Origin: Rhizopus arrhizus
Lineage: Eukaryota > Mucoromycota > Mucoromycetes > Mucorales > Rhizopodaceae
Direction: 5' to 3'
DNA length: 64,000 nucleotides
NCBI GenBank assembly: GCA_024220505.1
Contig: JAKZZE010000023.1
Location: 558,001-622,000, forward strand
The translations under genes and the position numbers were made by a program. The notes below the pieces were generated by a model. That model searched no databases. It was given only the letters and a program-made list of their open reading frames with translations, and had not been told where the DNA came from. Of this stretch, positions 45,648-57,316 are shown in pieces (position 1 is the first letter of the stretch; every line of letters begins with the position of its first letter).

Positions 45648-48600
45648 ATGAATTCATTTTCATCACCACCTACATCACCACCTATTTCAACATTTACTTC
45701 TCATTTTGTACAAGCTTTACATGATTATCTTCCTTCTTCTGCACCAGTGACAGATGAACCCGTCACTTGTTTATTTTTTAAAAAGGGTTCAATCATTGAA
45801 GTCTTTAATAGAGATGATTCTGGTTGGTGGGATGGACAGTGTGGTGAGATCAGAGGTTGGTTTCCGAGTAATTATGTTGGAAGGATAGGTGAAGCAAAGA
45901 GATCGAGTATGGATTTTGAAAGAGAAAATGATGATGAATTAACACAGTGGCAGCAAGAAAAGCATCAAGAAAAGGTAAGAGGATTGATGAAAAGTAAGAT
46001 GAGACTGATGATGATTAGATGTCTACAAGAATATCATTTATTGAAGAAATATCAGAAATAATAAAAGAATTAAAAAAAGAATATTCAAAAGACACCAACA
46101 CAATTCAAATCCTTGTCTTTCAACTTGTCTCTTGCATCAAATCTATCCTTGTCGAATCTAATATTGTCAGCAAGGAAAGTCCCATCTTAAAAGTATACCC
46201 AGAATTAGCCAAACAACGTAAACTAGTCTTTTCCACACTCAACAAACTCGTCTTGAAATGTAAAGAAGCAGACAGAGAACAAGAACTGACAGTCTTGGCA
46301 GATCAATTACTCTATGATCTTCATCAATTCGAACGCATCCTTCAACTCTTGCCTTCTTCTCTTTCCGATCTCAGCTTTTCTTCTTCACGATCCTCACTGA
46401 CTTCCATTCAATCCAACAGTAGCACAAAATATGATCCCAAGAACACCTCCACCTCATCCCTCCTCTTACTTTCCACCTTCAAACTCAACACAGAAAACAT
46501 CTTGCAGTCCATCTTTGACCGACAATCTTATCTGCAGGATCTCATCTCTACCCTCTTGGCACAACTTCCTCTCTTCTTGGCCCAACGTCAGCAAGTCGAC
46601 CTGCTGGACATCACCCAGAAAGCGATCGAACGCGTCAAGAGCTTCTTGGCCGTGGTAGAGCATGTGTGCAGCAACATTGAAGACCTCGACAGGCTCTCTT
46701 GTACCATCCCATCCGATCCGCATCTGGTCTCCTTGGTGTTCGCCAAGGAGTCGGTCTATAGCGCGATCACCAACCTCGTCACGGCCATCCGCGCCTCGAC
46801 CCATCCTTCCGGTCTGACGATGGACGTGCTCGAACTAGAGCATTTGACCGAGTGCTGTCAGCAGGTCATCAAGACCACCCTGGACTGTACACGCTCCGTC
46901 AAGTCTTGTCTGCAGCCCAATCCATCCGATCCACCCCCTCTTTCAGAAGAGATGCCCAAAAGCTACCATCATCTTGACATGATGACCCGAAAGATTTCTA
47001 CTCTCAAAGCAATCGAACAAGAACTCCTTCAACCCGTAAATAAAGTCCAGAGACCAAGAGCCTCATCTGTAAATACTCAGCAACAACCCAAGAGACCCCG
47101 AGGTCTTTCACTCACATCCTTAAATCATCCTACTTCAGAAAGTTTATTATTATTACCTGACAATTGGAGTCAGAAACAGACTCCTGCATCCACTCCTTTC
47201 AAGGTAAATAAAAAGAGGAGAAAGAAAGGGGGGAAGCTGACGTGTGATGTAGTGGACAGAAGAAGTGATACTGAATCGTGAAGGCAGTATCAAATATGCT
47301 TCGATTGAAGCCCTTGTGGAACACTTGACATTTCATGAAAAATCACCAGGTAAAAAAAAATAAAGAGACAGAAGAAGGGGGGAAACTGAATGAACCATAG
47401 ACCCTTTATTTGTTCGCGCCTTTTTTTATAACTTTCGACTGTTCACCAACCCACAGGAACTACTCGAGTTATTCATCCAACGCTTTCACCTCCCACCGAC
47501 CGACACCGAAGACTGGGCAAAGCAAGTCCAGACGCCGGTTCGATTAAGGGTGTGTAAAATGCTGAAGACTTGGTTAGAGAGCTATTTCATGCTGGATCAA
47601 GATGCCGTCATCCATACCCGTCTGCTCTGCTTTACACAAACAGACCTGATGGAGGCCTTGCCGATACATGCTGAAAGTCTGGTTCAGCAGATCCACAAGA
47701 CGGTAAGCAGACATCTGTCATCCAAACCACCGCTCATGCTTCTTTTAGTTCACAGCCAAGGAAAACACAGCGAAGGCACCGATCGTACCCGAAAAACCCA
47801 GCCAGCATCACAGCTCGATCTTTTCCAACCTCTCTCTCTTTGAAGACCACACCATCTATCCTTCCAGTCTCATGAGCAAATCCACCCGGAACATGATCAA
47901 AAAGGCCCTGTCCCAGCACAACCTGGGCTTGGTCCACCTGCTGGACATCGAACCGGTCGAACTCGCCCGTCAGATCACCTTGCTCGAGAACGGCCTGTTC
48001 TGTCAGATCGAGCCCTTTGAAATCATCGGCCAGGGCTTCAAGAAGAAAAAGAGTCAAGCGGTGCATGTGAAGGCGATGATCCAAAAGAGTACACAAATCA
48101 CCAGTTGGATCTCAGACAGTGTGTTGAATGAAGTGGATGTCAAGAAACGAGCGAATCTGTTGAAATATTGGATCAAAGTAGGCGACGTAAGTACCTCTTT
48201 TATTTATTTTTTTTCCACCTGACGTCTGTCTCTAGGCCTGTTTGCATCTCAACAACTACAACACACTGATGGCCATCCGATCCGCCCTGGACTCGACATG
48301 CATCATTCGTCTCAAACGCACCTGGGATCACATCTCGAGTAAATACCGCGCCCTGTGGGACCCCATCTACCGCGCCACAGACTCCCAGCGCAACTTTGCC
48401 GAATACCGTCACCGGCTCAAGAGCACGGTCGCACCCTGTCTGCCCTTCCTTGGCGTCTACCTGACCGACATGACGTTCATCGATGACGGCAACCGAGATT
48501 ATTGTCTTTCAGGCAATCAAAAGTTGATTCACATGGACAAGTACATCAAGACCACACGGGTGCTGAACGAGATCCGTCAGTTTCAAATACCCTATCGTCT

Positions 48601-48715
48601 ACTGGAAGTGGACGAAATACAACAGTACCTTCACCGCGTGTTGGATTCGGTCGAACAAGACGATCAAGTCTTTTATTCAAAGAGTTTAAAACTGGAGCCC
48701 AAAGAGGAGGATTAG
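45648..48715 (+). CDS. SH3-domain Ras guanine nucleotide exchange factor (Cdc25-like)
   Basis: A Cdc25/Ste6-type activator of Ras. The N-terminus holds an SH3 domain (FVQALHDYLPSSAPVTDEPV to GWWDGQCGEIRGWFPSNYVG, about residues 20-75). A long helical middle follows (about residues 110-480) with no named domain. Then comes the RasGEF N-terminal domain (REGSIKYASIEALVEHLTFH, FFYNFRLFTNPQELLELF) and the catalytic domain (LLDIEPVELARQITLLENG, NLLKYWIKVGDACLHLNNYN, PCLPFLGVYLTDMTFIDDGN, RDYCLSGNQKLIHMDKY). The end, LEPKEED, is acidic. Six introns are inferred. Codon use in 46560-46930 and 47860-48720 is more GC-rich than its surroundings, but the domains are intact, so no transfer is implied. Confidence 0.94.
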
Positions 48716-49102
48716 GCCCCTCCCCCCCCCCCTGTTTTTGTTCCTGAAAAAATAAAAAATGTCCTTTATTTTGTATTCCAAGATTCTTGATCCCTGCATC
48801 CATGCAGTGGCCCAATCATTCCCTTCCAGCTCTCATCAAGTCATGACGAAAAAGACATCGATCCGTGGAAGGTATCTGTCAAGGAGGTGCTCGGGATGCA
48901 TCCATCACCCAATCAAACCATGCGGTTGTGACCACTGAGAAACATGTGGCTTGTGGACGGATGCTGCGGAATAAAAAAATAAAAGAATTTTTTTTTTTTT
49001 GCAGTGATTTTTTTTTTTTTTTTTTTTTCATTCCATAAACCTCAAGTAAGGGAAAAACGATAGGAAGCAAAAGAGTGAGATATTAACCTAAGAATAGTCA
49101 AA
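48716..49102. promoter_or_regulatory. EF-1alpha upstream region
   Basis: A 387-base gap between the RasGEF stop and the EF-1alpha start. It begins with a C-run (about 48720-48731), contains T-runs near 48989-49000 and 49009-49028, and leads to a pyrimidine-poor leader before the ATG. It presumably holds the strong EF-1alpha promoter; no specific element is identified. Confidence 0.45.
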
Positions 49103-50478
49103 ATGGGTAAAGATAAGACAAACATCAGTGTCGTTGTTATTGGTCACGTCGATTCCGGTAAGTCTACCACCACTGGTCACTTGATCTACAAGTGTGGTGG
49201 TATTGACAAGCGTACCATCGAAAAGTTTGAAAAGGAAGCTGCTGAACTCGGTAAGGGTTCTTTCAAGTACGCTTGGGTTCTTGATAAGCTCAAGGCTGAA
49301 CGTGAACGTGGTATCACCATCGATATCGCTCTCTGGAAGTTCGAAACTCCCAAGTACCAAATTACCGTTATTGATGCTCCCGGTCACCGTGATTTCATCA
49401 AGAACATGATTACCGGTACTTCTCAAGCCGATTGTGCTATTCTTATCATTGCTGGTGGTACTGGTGAATTCGAAGCTGGTATCTCCAAGGATGGTCAAAC
49501 CCGTGAACACGCCCTCTTGGCCTTCACTCTCGGTGTCCGTCAATTGATTGTTGCTGTCAACAAGATGGATACCACCAAGTGGTCCGAAGCTCGTTTCAAC
49601 GAAATCGTCAAGGAAGTTTCTTCCTTCATCAAGAAGATTGGTTACAACCCCAAGTCTGTTCCCTTCGTCCCCATCTCTGGTTGGCACGGTGACACATGTT
49701 GGAAGAATCTACCAACATGCCCTGGTACAAGGGATGGAACAAGGAAACCAAGGCTGGTGCCAAGTCTGGTAAGACCCTCTTGGATGCCATCGATAACATT
49801 GACCCTCCTACCCGTCCTGTTGACAAGCCTCTCCGTCTTCCTCTTCAAGATGTTTACAAGATCGGTGGTATCGGTACTGTCCCTGTCGGTCGTGTCGAAA
49901 CTGGTGTCATCAAGGCCGGTATGGTCGTCACCTTTGCTCCTGCTGCTGTCACCACTGAAGTGAAGTCTGTCGAAATGCACCACGAAACCCTCACTGAAGG
50001 TCTCCCCGGTGACAATGTCGGTTTCAACGTCAAGAACGTCTCCGTCAAGGACATCCGTCGTGGTAACGTCTGTTCTGACTCCAAGAACGACCCCGCCAAG
50101 GAAGCCGGTTCCTTCACTGCTCAAGTCATCATCTTGAACCACCCCGGTCAAATCGGTGCTGGTTACGCTCCCGTTTTGGATTGTCACACGGCTCACATTG
50201 CCTGTAAGTTTGCTGAATTGATCGAAAAGATCGACAGACGTTCCGGTAAGTCCTTGGAAGCCACTCCCAAGTTCGTCAAGTCTGGTGACTCTGCCATCGT
50301 CAAGATGATCCCCTCCAAGCCCATGTGTGTTGAAGCTTACACTGATTACCCTCCTCTCGGTCGTTTCGCTGTTCGTGACATGCGTCAAACCGTCGCTGTC
50401 GGTGTCATCAAGTCTGTTGAAAAGGTTGACAAGGCCGGTAAGGTCACCAAGGCCGCTGCCAAGGCTGGTAAGAAATAA
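49103..50478 (+). CDS. TEF1: Translation elongation factor EF-1alpha, with a one-base frameshift
   Basis: EF-1alpha carries aminoacyl-tRNA to the ribosome. The first 196 or so residues are in one frame, with the GTPase motifs [14 protein letters not shown] and NKMD, ending at ISGWHGD. From 49696 the protein continues without loss, starting [19 protein letters not shown], in a different frame through to the normal lysine-rich C-terminus at 50478. The span is 1,376 bases; adding one base gives 459 codons, exactly the usual 458 residues plus stop. The missing base falls within GACACATG at 49691-49698, where one A appears to be absent. Everything else is highly conserved and codon bias is extreme, as for a highly expressed gene. 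No intron is seen. A sequencing error or a recent mutation fits better than an old pseudogene. Confidence 0.93.
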
Positions 50479-51656
50479 ATTGCTTAGCTTTTAGCCATTT
50501 CTTGATTGAAAAGTAAATAATACTTTTGTAATAATAAACTTTTTATAAACATGTCAATCTTGGCCTTGTTTTGTTGTGTTCGTGTCGGGTTGATCGTCAG
50601 TGAGAGAGGCCATGACGATAAGAAGAGCAGGTAGCTCTGTCGGGTTATGCAATCATCATCTCTCCAATTAAAAAGATGACTACCAGCGTATGTTTTTTAA
50701 GAAATGAAGACGGCAACTCACAAAGACACGTTGGATGATTTTTGAAAAATTAATGTATTTAAACTTCTTGATGGAAACAAAGTGCGTGGCATGACGGCTG
50801 TGCTCGTTGTATGTTATGGATGTCAACGTCCAAGGCATGCTGGTCATCATCTCTACCAAGTCTGAGCATCCGATCTACGGTGATTAGACCATGAATTGGC
50901 TTGAATCACAGCCATCTTTTGTATGCACTTCCTACAGAAAGGTGGCTGATTTGATCCCTGTGGATCGCATGGCTCTTTTCAGGTTGATAGGAAAAGCAAA
51001 CACACGATCGGTTTCGGGTCAGTCTCGTTCCATCTTTGAACTCAATCACACTTAATGCTTTCAGGACAGTTTCTTTGGAATATTGATCCGTCATGAATCA
51101 ATGAACGGCACACTTGGGAATCCTTCCATAGTGAAGCTTTCAGTGACCCTGATCCAAAATGGCTAAAGGGAAAATGTTTGCATCCTTGTTCCAACCACTG
51201 CTGGTGTTCCTCAAAGTAGCTAGTTTACCCACCTTTTTTAACCAGATTGTTGATTCTCAATTTCTTTTAAGCAGTCCGGCGAGCCATCGCCCCACCCTTT
51301 TCCTGCTTTGATGTCAATCTCTCATGCACCAAAAAAAAAGCTCTCTTGCAGGTCCTCACTGTTTAGATTCCTTTTTGCCTATTCGAGAGCAAATTGTCCG
51401 TGTTCTTTTTCTGCTTCACAAAGAAAAGGGGGTGTTTGAGGTCCAGATGTTTTCAAGAGGCAATTGTGTTTCATCAACGTCCCTATCGAAAGCATCATCC
51501 ACACGATGCGCTTTGTCAACTTGACGAAAGGAGATCCTAAAACTGTGCCAATAATTTTTGGGAAAAAATGCAGTGTAAAGTGACTCCTTTTTTTTATTTT
51601 TTCGTACACGCGAGAGCTCAACACCATTTTTTGGTTCCCCTTTTTTAACTTATAAA
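50479..51656. other. Intergenic region with repeat and tRNA-like remnants
   Basis: No intact gene is seen in nearly 1.2 kb. At 50632-50650 the string TAGCTCTGTCGGGTTATGC strongly resembles a tRNA D-arm (box A), without a T-arm. At 50707-50775 is the second copy of the dispersed repeat also found at 27538-27605. A minus-strand frame at 50906-51094 has no recognised motif. Together these suggest decayed mobile DNA downstream of EF-1alpha. Confidence 0.45.
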
Positions 51657-52603
51657 ATGACAGGTAAAAAAGAAAAGGATGCTTTTGGTTTAAGGGATAG
51701 CAAAAGTGTATGAATAATGTTGTATCTATAGATTACTTGGAAGAACAAAAGAATGAAATTGAAGCTCTTCAATCGATTTATCCTGAAGAATTTGAAGGTA
51801 AAAAAAAAAAAGAGCATTTATTCTTGCCTCCTTTCTGACCTATTTTGAGAATAGCTATTAGTGATAGTGAGTTTAGAATCTCTGTCTATCCGGAAGAACA
51901 AGACCCTGAAAGCCCACGTAAAAAGATGAAGAGTTGTTTAATGTAAACTGACACGTTGTTTCCAGGTGCACTTTCGTTACATGTGACATATACACCTAAT
52001 TACCCTGACGAGTTACCAGAATATGAAATTGAACAAATAGAAGGTCAAGTCCCAGAAACATATCTTTCAAGAATACATGAATCTGTCAAGAATGCCGCAA
52101 GTATCTCTCTTTTTTTTTTTTTAACTATAAACTAACTCGTATGTTTCTACTAGGCAGAGGAATCGATTGGTATGGCCATGGTCTTTTCTATGGTGATGAT
52201 CATCAAGGAAGAATTAGACAATATTTTATTGGATGTAAAAAGAGCAGAAGAAGAGCTCGCGAATGAAAAGAAGCGAAAAGAGGAAGAGGCAGAGCATGCC
52301 AAGTTTGTTGGCACCAAAGTGACTCGAGAAAGTTTTATGGACTGGAAAAAGAAATTTGATGCAGAACTGGCAGAAAAGGATGCGGTGTTGATCGCACAAA
52401 GGCTAAAGGAACTCAAGGGCAAGTTGCCTGGCCGTGCCTTGTTTGAACAGGACAAGACGTTGGCCATGTCAGATGCTAAATACATGGATGAAGGAGATGT
52501 GTCTGTCGATATCTCTCAATTTGATAAATCAGAGCGCGGTGGTGCATTGGATGAGGAAGAACAAGAAGATGAAAATCCAGCTTGGAAGCAATTGAATGAA
52601 TAA
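51657..52603 (+). CDS. GIR2: RWD-domain protein RWDD1/Gir2
   Basis: Gir2/RWDD1 binds the DRG-type GTPase Rbg and Gcn1, linking ribosome status to translation control. Five exons are inferred. The first has only MT and part of a codon; then DYLEEQKNEIEALQSIYPEE begins the RWD domain, followed by FRISVYPEEQDPESP, LSLHVTYTPNYPDELPEYEI and IHESVKNAAKESIGMAMVFS. A charged coiled coil (EELDNILLDVKRAEEELANE to EAEHAKFVGTKVT) and RESFMDWKKKFDAELAEKD match the family. The acidic C-terminus ends AWKQLNE. Length of about 230 residues is typical. Position of the last intron's acceptor (GGCAG before AGGAATCG) was chosen to keep frame. Confidence 0.92.
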
Positions 52604-54134
52604 AAAAAAAAAATAGATGTCCTGCTATTCGTCAAAGAGCATCATTTTACTTGTGTCAACACAGCCTATCTCAACACACCTCATTTTATATGCTCCTCCC
52701 CCTTTTTTCTTTTTCTTTTCTTGATCATGAAATCCAAAGAATACAATGGTTCATTTGAGCAACCATCGAGAAAGAAAGGGAAATGAATAAGAGAGTTGTG
52801 CCATAAAGAATCAAGGCAAAAAGAGAACACTATTAGACAAGCTGTCAACAAACGCTTTTTTTTTTTTTCTGCTTTATTTTCATCATTTCGTCCTTGAGGC
52901 TTTACAAGAGAATTGACAGAGATTGATATGAAAAGAAAGATGGCATGTGTCGCCATCGTGCGTTCTGTTTATGCATTGTCACCGATCTTCAGGGTCTTTT
53001 TCCCTGTCATTTTTGCTTTCTGCCACCATCCTGTTCTTGTTGGTCATTTTAGATTTATTTATTATTCACAATTCACAGAGGCTGTGCTTTATTGTTTTTA
53101 TAAAGACACACGGATCCCCTTTATGCTCATCCCTGCTGGAGATCGCCCAGATTCGAGCAGGTTACAAAAGTAAGGATTTCATAAAAAAAAAAAGACCTGC
53201 GGTTGTATGAATGGATCAGTGTGATGTTCATGTATAAAAATGCGATTGATCTACCCTCTGTCTCCTCCGTCAAGCATATGCAACACATTCAAGAAATGGC
53301 TTTTGAACGATCCTTTCTTCACAGCAGTCCGCATTCTTGATTCACCCTAGCCATGCTCCTTTTTTGATCGCAGACGGAGGGGCTTCAGAATCAAGTCTGT
53401 CTTGGCCAACGACCCTACACAAAGACAGATGATTGCCTCTGTCTCGGTCGATGCTTCATTTTCCAAAAGAGGTCCCACAGCATTGGCTCATCCTTTGGTG
53501 AATTTCAGCCATAGAAAAGACCAATGCGTTTCCGTATGTTCTTCCTGTCTCACTGACGCTACAGACCAGAGGATCTGTTTGTTACAGATGCTGATAAAAA
53601 AAAAAAAAAAAAAAGAGGACGGCCTGTGAGTTTTTGTGGAGTGGGCTTGACGTCTTTTTCTGTCCGTCCGGCTGAAAGATCCGCAAAGTGTATTTTATCC
53701 TTTTGGATAAAGACCATCTACAGACCTTTTTTCTATCAGTAGCCAAAACAGGAAGCGCACCAGAATCGATGTGTGCACTCGATAGTCCTTGCTTTTTATT
53801 CACAGAATCCATAAAGGAGATCCAAAGTGATGTACCAAGGAGAGCGATCCAATGGATATGAAGAAACAGGTTTGGATAAACACCTGAAGAAGGATGGATG
53901 GATGTGAACTCTAGAAAGCAGCATATACCACCTTGTCAACTCATCACTCGACTTCAAACTTTACAAAGCGTTCCTTTTTGGAATCTTTAAACAATCCATG
54001 CCATCTGAATCAGCAGGTTTTTACAATAGTCCATTCGTTCGTCACGACTGCTACCGAGATCTGTCCCATGCCGTTTTTTTTTTTTTTTATTTTTTATTTT
54101 TCGAAATCAGTCCACTTTACGTGTTCTTTTAACA
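52604..54134. other. Region with protein-like fragments but no assigned gene
   Basis: About 1.5 kb on the plus strand contains several stretches with protein-like composition in changing frames: RIKSVLANDPTQRQMIASVS at about 53382-53440 continuing to a CSSC motif near 53555, IRKVYFILLDKDHLQTFFLS at about 53680-53740, and LVNSSLDFKLYKAFLFGIF near 53930. Possible GT-AG borders exist (for example GTGAGT at 53630) but I could not assemble a consistent gene. It may be a decayed gene or an unrecognised multi-exon one. A-run at 53590-53610; T-run at 54074-54087. Confidence 0.35.
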
Positions 54135-55179
54135 ATGAGACTTTATTCTTTTGGTTTTGATGGCTTTGAACAGACAAGGAATGACAATCAAGTGAAAAAG
54201 ATATTATTTACCTCTTGGGAAACCACTGTTGTCATCAATGGTAAAAAAAAGAGAGAAAAAAAAAAGAGATGGTTCAGGTTGTTCATACTTTAAAGAAAGA
54301 GAAGAGTTGATGGTGTGGGGATATCAACCGGATTACATGAGCCCACTCCTTGCTCAGGATCCACAGTCGATTCGCTCATTCTTTGGCGATCCCAATCACG
54401 GCATGGGTCTTGTCACAAAAGACAACCGAGCACTTGTCGTTCGACCGGTGGGAGAACTGAGTGAGTTTGAAGACATCCAGCAAGGACTGTTTAGCCAAGG
54501 CAGCCTCTTTCTTCTCACCACGGCCGGTATACTCTACCGCCAGCAGGAAAGGATGGCCCTGCCCAAGGTGCTCTCGATGCACGGGTCAAGTGAACATGTG
54601 TTGTGTGTGACGACCGAGGGCCTGTTTGGGATCGGATCCAATCGATTCCATCAACTGGGCACACACAGCACCTCACAGCCAGTGCTGATCGAGCATTTCG
54701 AGGGATTGGATCTCGGCCAGGTCTCTCTGGCCTGTGGTCCTTTTCACTCGGCGGTCGTGATCGGTGGTGATCTGTATACGTTCGGGTTCCAAAAAGAAGG
54801 CAGGTTGGGTTGGGGAGAAAAGAGGGATGAAGTGGTCGATTTGGCTGTTTTCTTGGATGGAAAAGGACAAGAGGTGGAAGTGAACGTGATCAAGGTAGCG
54901 TGTGGATCTTGTCATACGATCGTGTTGGATGGTAAGGATAGAGAGGACGGGGTACATGTCACTAAATAAAGTATAGATGAAGGAAAAGTATGGTCTTGTG
55001 GAAGTAGTAAGGATGAGATGATGTCCACTGTTGGTTGATAACATTTGATAGATAAATATGGACAGCTGGGACGTCTGACGACAAAAGACTATGATTTGTA
55101 TTTTCGTCAGTGTACAACCCTAGATGAAAAGGCGATAGATTGTTTTGCTGGAAGATGGAATTCGTTCATTTTAACTTGA
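54135..55179 (+). CDS. RCC1-repeat (beta-propeller) protein
   Basis: The protein is built of RCC1-type repeats, each with a Gly-rich strand pair. The first blade is split by an intron: MRLYSFGFDGFEQT before and WGYQPDYM after. Later blades are visible in GLFGIGSNRFHQLGTHSTS, LACGPFHSAVVIGGDLYTFG, KEGRLGWGEKRDEV and, after two further introns, VWSCGSSKYGQLGRLT. KVACGSCHTIVL is a classical RCC1 strand. Four exons give about 330 residues. Order and size resemble RCCD1-like proteins rather than nuclear RCC1, because only a few blades are clear and no basic N-tail is present. A guanine nucleotide exchange role cannot be assumed. Confidence 0.85.
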
Positions 55180-55361
55180 GGTGGCTTAGTGTAAGCACTT
55201 GCATATGTCAAAAGGACAACATGATCCCTGCTCTTTGTCTCTCTCTTGCACAAACAATAAAAATAAAAATAAAATAAAAAAATAAAAAATTAGAGTTCTC
55301 CTTTTTTTTAACTCTTTTTTTTTTTTTTTTTTTTTTTTTATTATTATTATTCTCTGGTTGA

Positions 55362-56246
55362 ATGTTGGAAATGTTACGAGTTGTGCCTCATCTTGATTCT
55401 AGTCAAGCACTTATTTTTCCAGTGATGGAGTATAAATTGTGTAAAGATTATAAAATAAGAATAGGAAGATCAGCTCTGGACAAGAGACATTCTCCTAGTT
55501 TAATGACTTTTAGGAGTAAAGTAGTGAGTAGAAAGCATGCTGAAATATTTGTTGACAACGAACTTGTAAGTGTGAATGTTAGATAAGAGATTGAAATTGA
55601 TAGAGAATAGGTTTATATAAGAGACACAGGATCATCATCAGGCACATTTTTAAATAATAAAAGACTCAGTCCACCCAATGAATGTTCACCTGCTTTTATC
55701 TTGAGAAATAATGATATTATTCAACTAGGTGTAGACTATCAAGGTGGAACAGAAGGTAAGAGAAAAGAGAGAGGATGGATGAGATAATAAATTGTCATAG
55801 AAATCTATCGCTGTGTAAGAATGCGTATTGAATTGAATGACAATGAAAAAGATTATAGCAGTCAACAATACAAGTAAGCAGAAAAAAGAGAGAAAAAAAA
55901 GGAGAGTTTTTTTTTTTTTTTTTAATTGACCTGCATCAGTATAAAAACATATCATTCAATTCAAAATTTGACAAAAAGAAAAGTGAATGAGGATGTTCAC
56001 GTAGAAGAATGTTGTATTTGTCTATATGCCATTGCACCCTTTCAAGCTTTATTTGTCGCTCCATGCTCACATACCTTTCACTACAAGTGTCTACGTCCGT
56101 TATTAGCCAATCATCCTGGGTTTGTTTGTCCACTCTGTCGTCATTATTCTGATTTGGATGCAAATGTGTCTGTTGAAGTAGAGGAAGTAAGTAAAGAAAC
56201 AGAGACAGTCAGGTTACTTAGATTCTTTAGGTTAAAACCATGTTAA
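55362..56246 (+). CDS. FHA-RING ubiquitin ligase, Dma1-like
   Basis: Dma/CHFR/RNF8-type proteins join a phosphothreonine-binding FHA domain to a RING E3 ligase domain and act in mitotic checkpoint control. Here the FHA part reads YKIRIGRSALDK, FRSKVVSRKHAEIFVDNE, IRDTGSSSGTFLNNKRLSPP and IIQLGVDYQGG; the conserved G-R, S-R-K-H and G-T-F-x-N motifs are present. A linker helix leads to a C-terminal RING-H2: CCICLYAIAPFQALFVAPCS, HTFHYKCLRPLLANH and FVCPLCRHY. FHA-before-RING with little after it is the fungal Dma1/Dma2 layout. Four exons are inferred, with introns near 55569, 55760 and 55876. A T-run of about 27 bases precedes the start codon. Confidence 0.9.
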
Positions 56247-56555
56247 CATCTTTAAAGGAAGCCTAATAAAAAAAAGAGGATTTGCATGAATTTGCTTTTC
56301 AATCTCATTTAATCTCAGACAAAAAACAAACACATGGTTTTGTGTGTGGCAAAAAGAACGCATTATTGCCTGATCTAATTAAATAATGACCATTAGACTT
56401 GAATTCTGATGAAGATCTCTTATTCTTTACCCCCTCTCCCCTTTTTTTATATATTTTGTGTGGCAGTGAGATGAATCAATTTAAGGAGTAAAAAAAAAAA
56501 AAAAAAAAAAAAAAAATTAGATATAAATGACAAGTCAATTATATTCTTCTTTCTT
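56247..56555. other. Intergenic spacer
   Basis: About 309 bases with an A-run of about 26 at 56489-56515 and no gene. It separates the FHA-RING gene from a small unknown gene. Confidence 0.4.
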
Positions 56556-56980
56556 ATGCCTTCTTTGTTATCATCCATCTTGTGCAAACAATCCTATACT
56601 CACTTTATCAATCGATCTAAATTCAAATCAACACGTTGGTTCACAAAAAGAAAACCAATTTCTTTTGAAGCCATCTGTCTATTTGAACATGCAATCAAGA
56701 TAGCCACTGAAGAAGTAAGTGATGGAAGAAAGGAATGGATAAACTAATAAATAAATAAAAACAGATGGTTTACGCAGTTCAATCACAAGGATCTATTTAT
56801 TATGAAGGAGATTATAGAGTAGCATCTGACGCAGTGCATGTCTGTCTCGATCAATTTCATCATCTTCTACAGTCACTTTCAACAGAACACGCACAACTCT
56901 TTCAACATCACTGGTCTGAACCCTTATTTCAACTTCGATCTCGTCTGGATAGTTTACCTTTGCCTTTGTCATGGCAATAA
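56556..56980 (+). CDS. Small hypothetical protein, possibly mitochondrial
   Basis: Two exons joined by a GTAAGT-AG intron (about 56719-56764) give about 125 residues. The N-terminus (MPSLLSSILCKQSYTHFINR) is basic with few acids and could be a mitochondrial presequence. The rest is helical: PISFEAICLFEHAIKIATEE, then SQGSIYYEGDYRVASDAVHV and LDQFHHLLQSLSTEHAQLF. I do not recognise a family. Support is the start codon, consensus splice sites and an open frame across the join. An AATAAA lies at about 57005. Confidence 0.55.
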
Positions 56981-57316
56981 TGCTGTATATAATTGTATTT
57001 GTAAAATAAAAATCATGTTTCCTGTTTGATAAATAACGTGTCTTATTTCCCTTTTGTTCATGAAAGAAGTGAGATGTTGTTTATAAAAGAGAATGATGAC
57101 AGAGGGTGAATAGAAACATGATTTCATCAAAAAAAAAGGGACCCTGCATCACAGACGGATTGAACTCAACTGGATTCAATACCAGTGAGAATCCTTTGAA
57201 ACAAGTCATGAGATCAATCGAAAAAGCAAAGAGGCGTGAAAAGAAGAGAGACATGTTTGATTTATTGTACAAAATACGAAGGATAGTCCATCAGGATAAT
57301 GGAAAGGAGAGAGAAA
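56981..57316. other. Convergent intergenic region
   Basis: About 336 bases between two convergent gene ends. An open frame on plus at 57106-57324 starts only at GTG and has no recognised motif, so it is not called. Polyadenylation signals of both neighbours are expected here. Confidence 0.4.

Noticed and set aside
46560..48720. Horizontal transfer of the GC-richer part of the RasGEF gene
   Set aside because: Domains are continuous with the AT-rich N-terminal part and introns are of the local type; GC shifts like this occur within other genes here.
53380..53860. CSL or velvet-type transcription factor in the unassigned region
   Set aside because: A few residues looked suggestive, but no conserved block of either family could be found in order.
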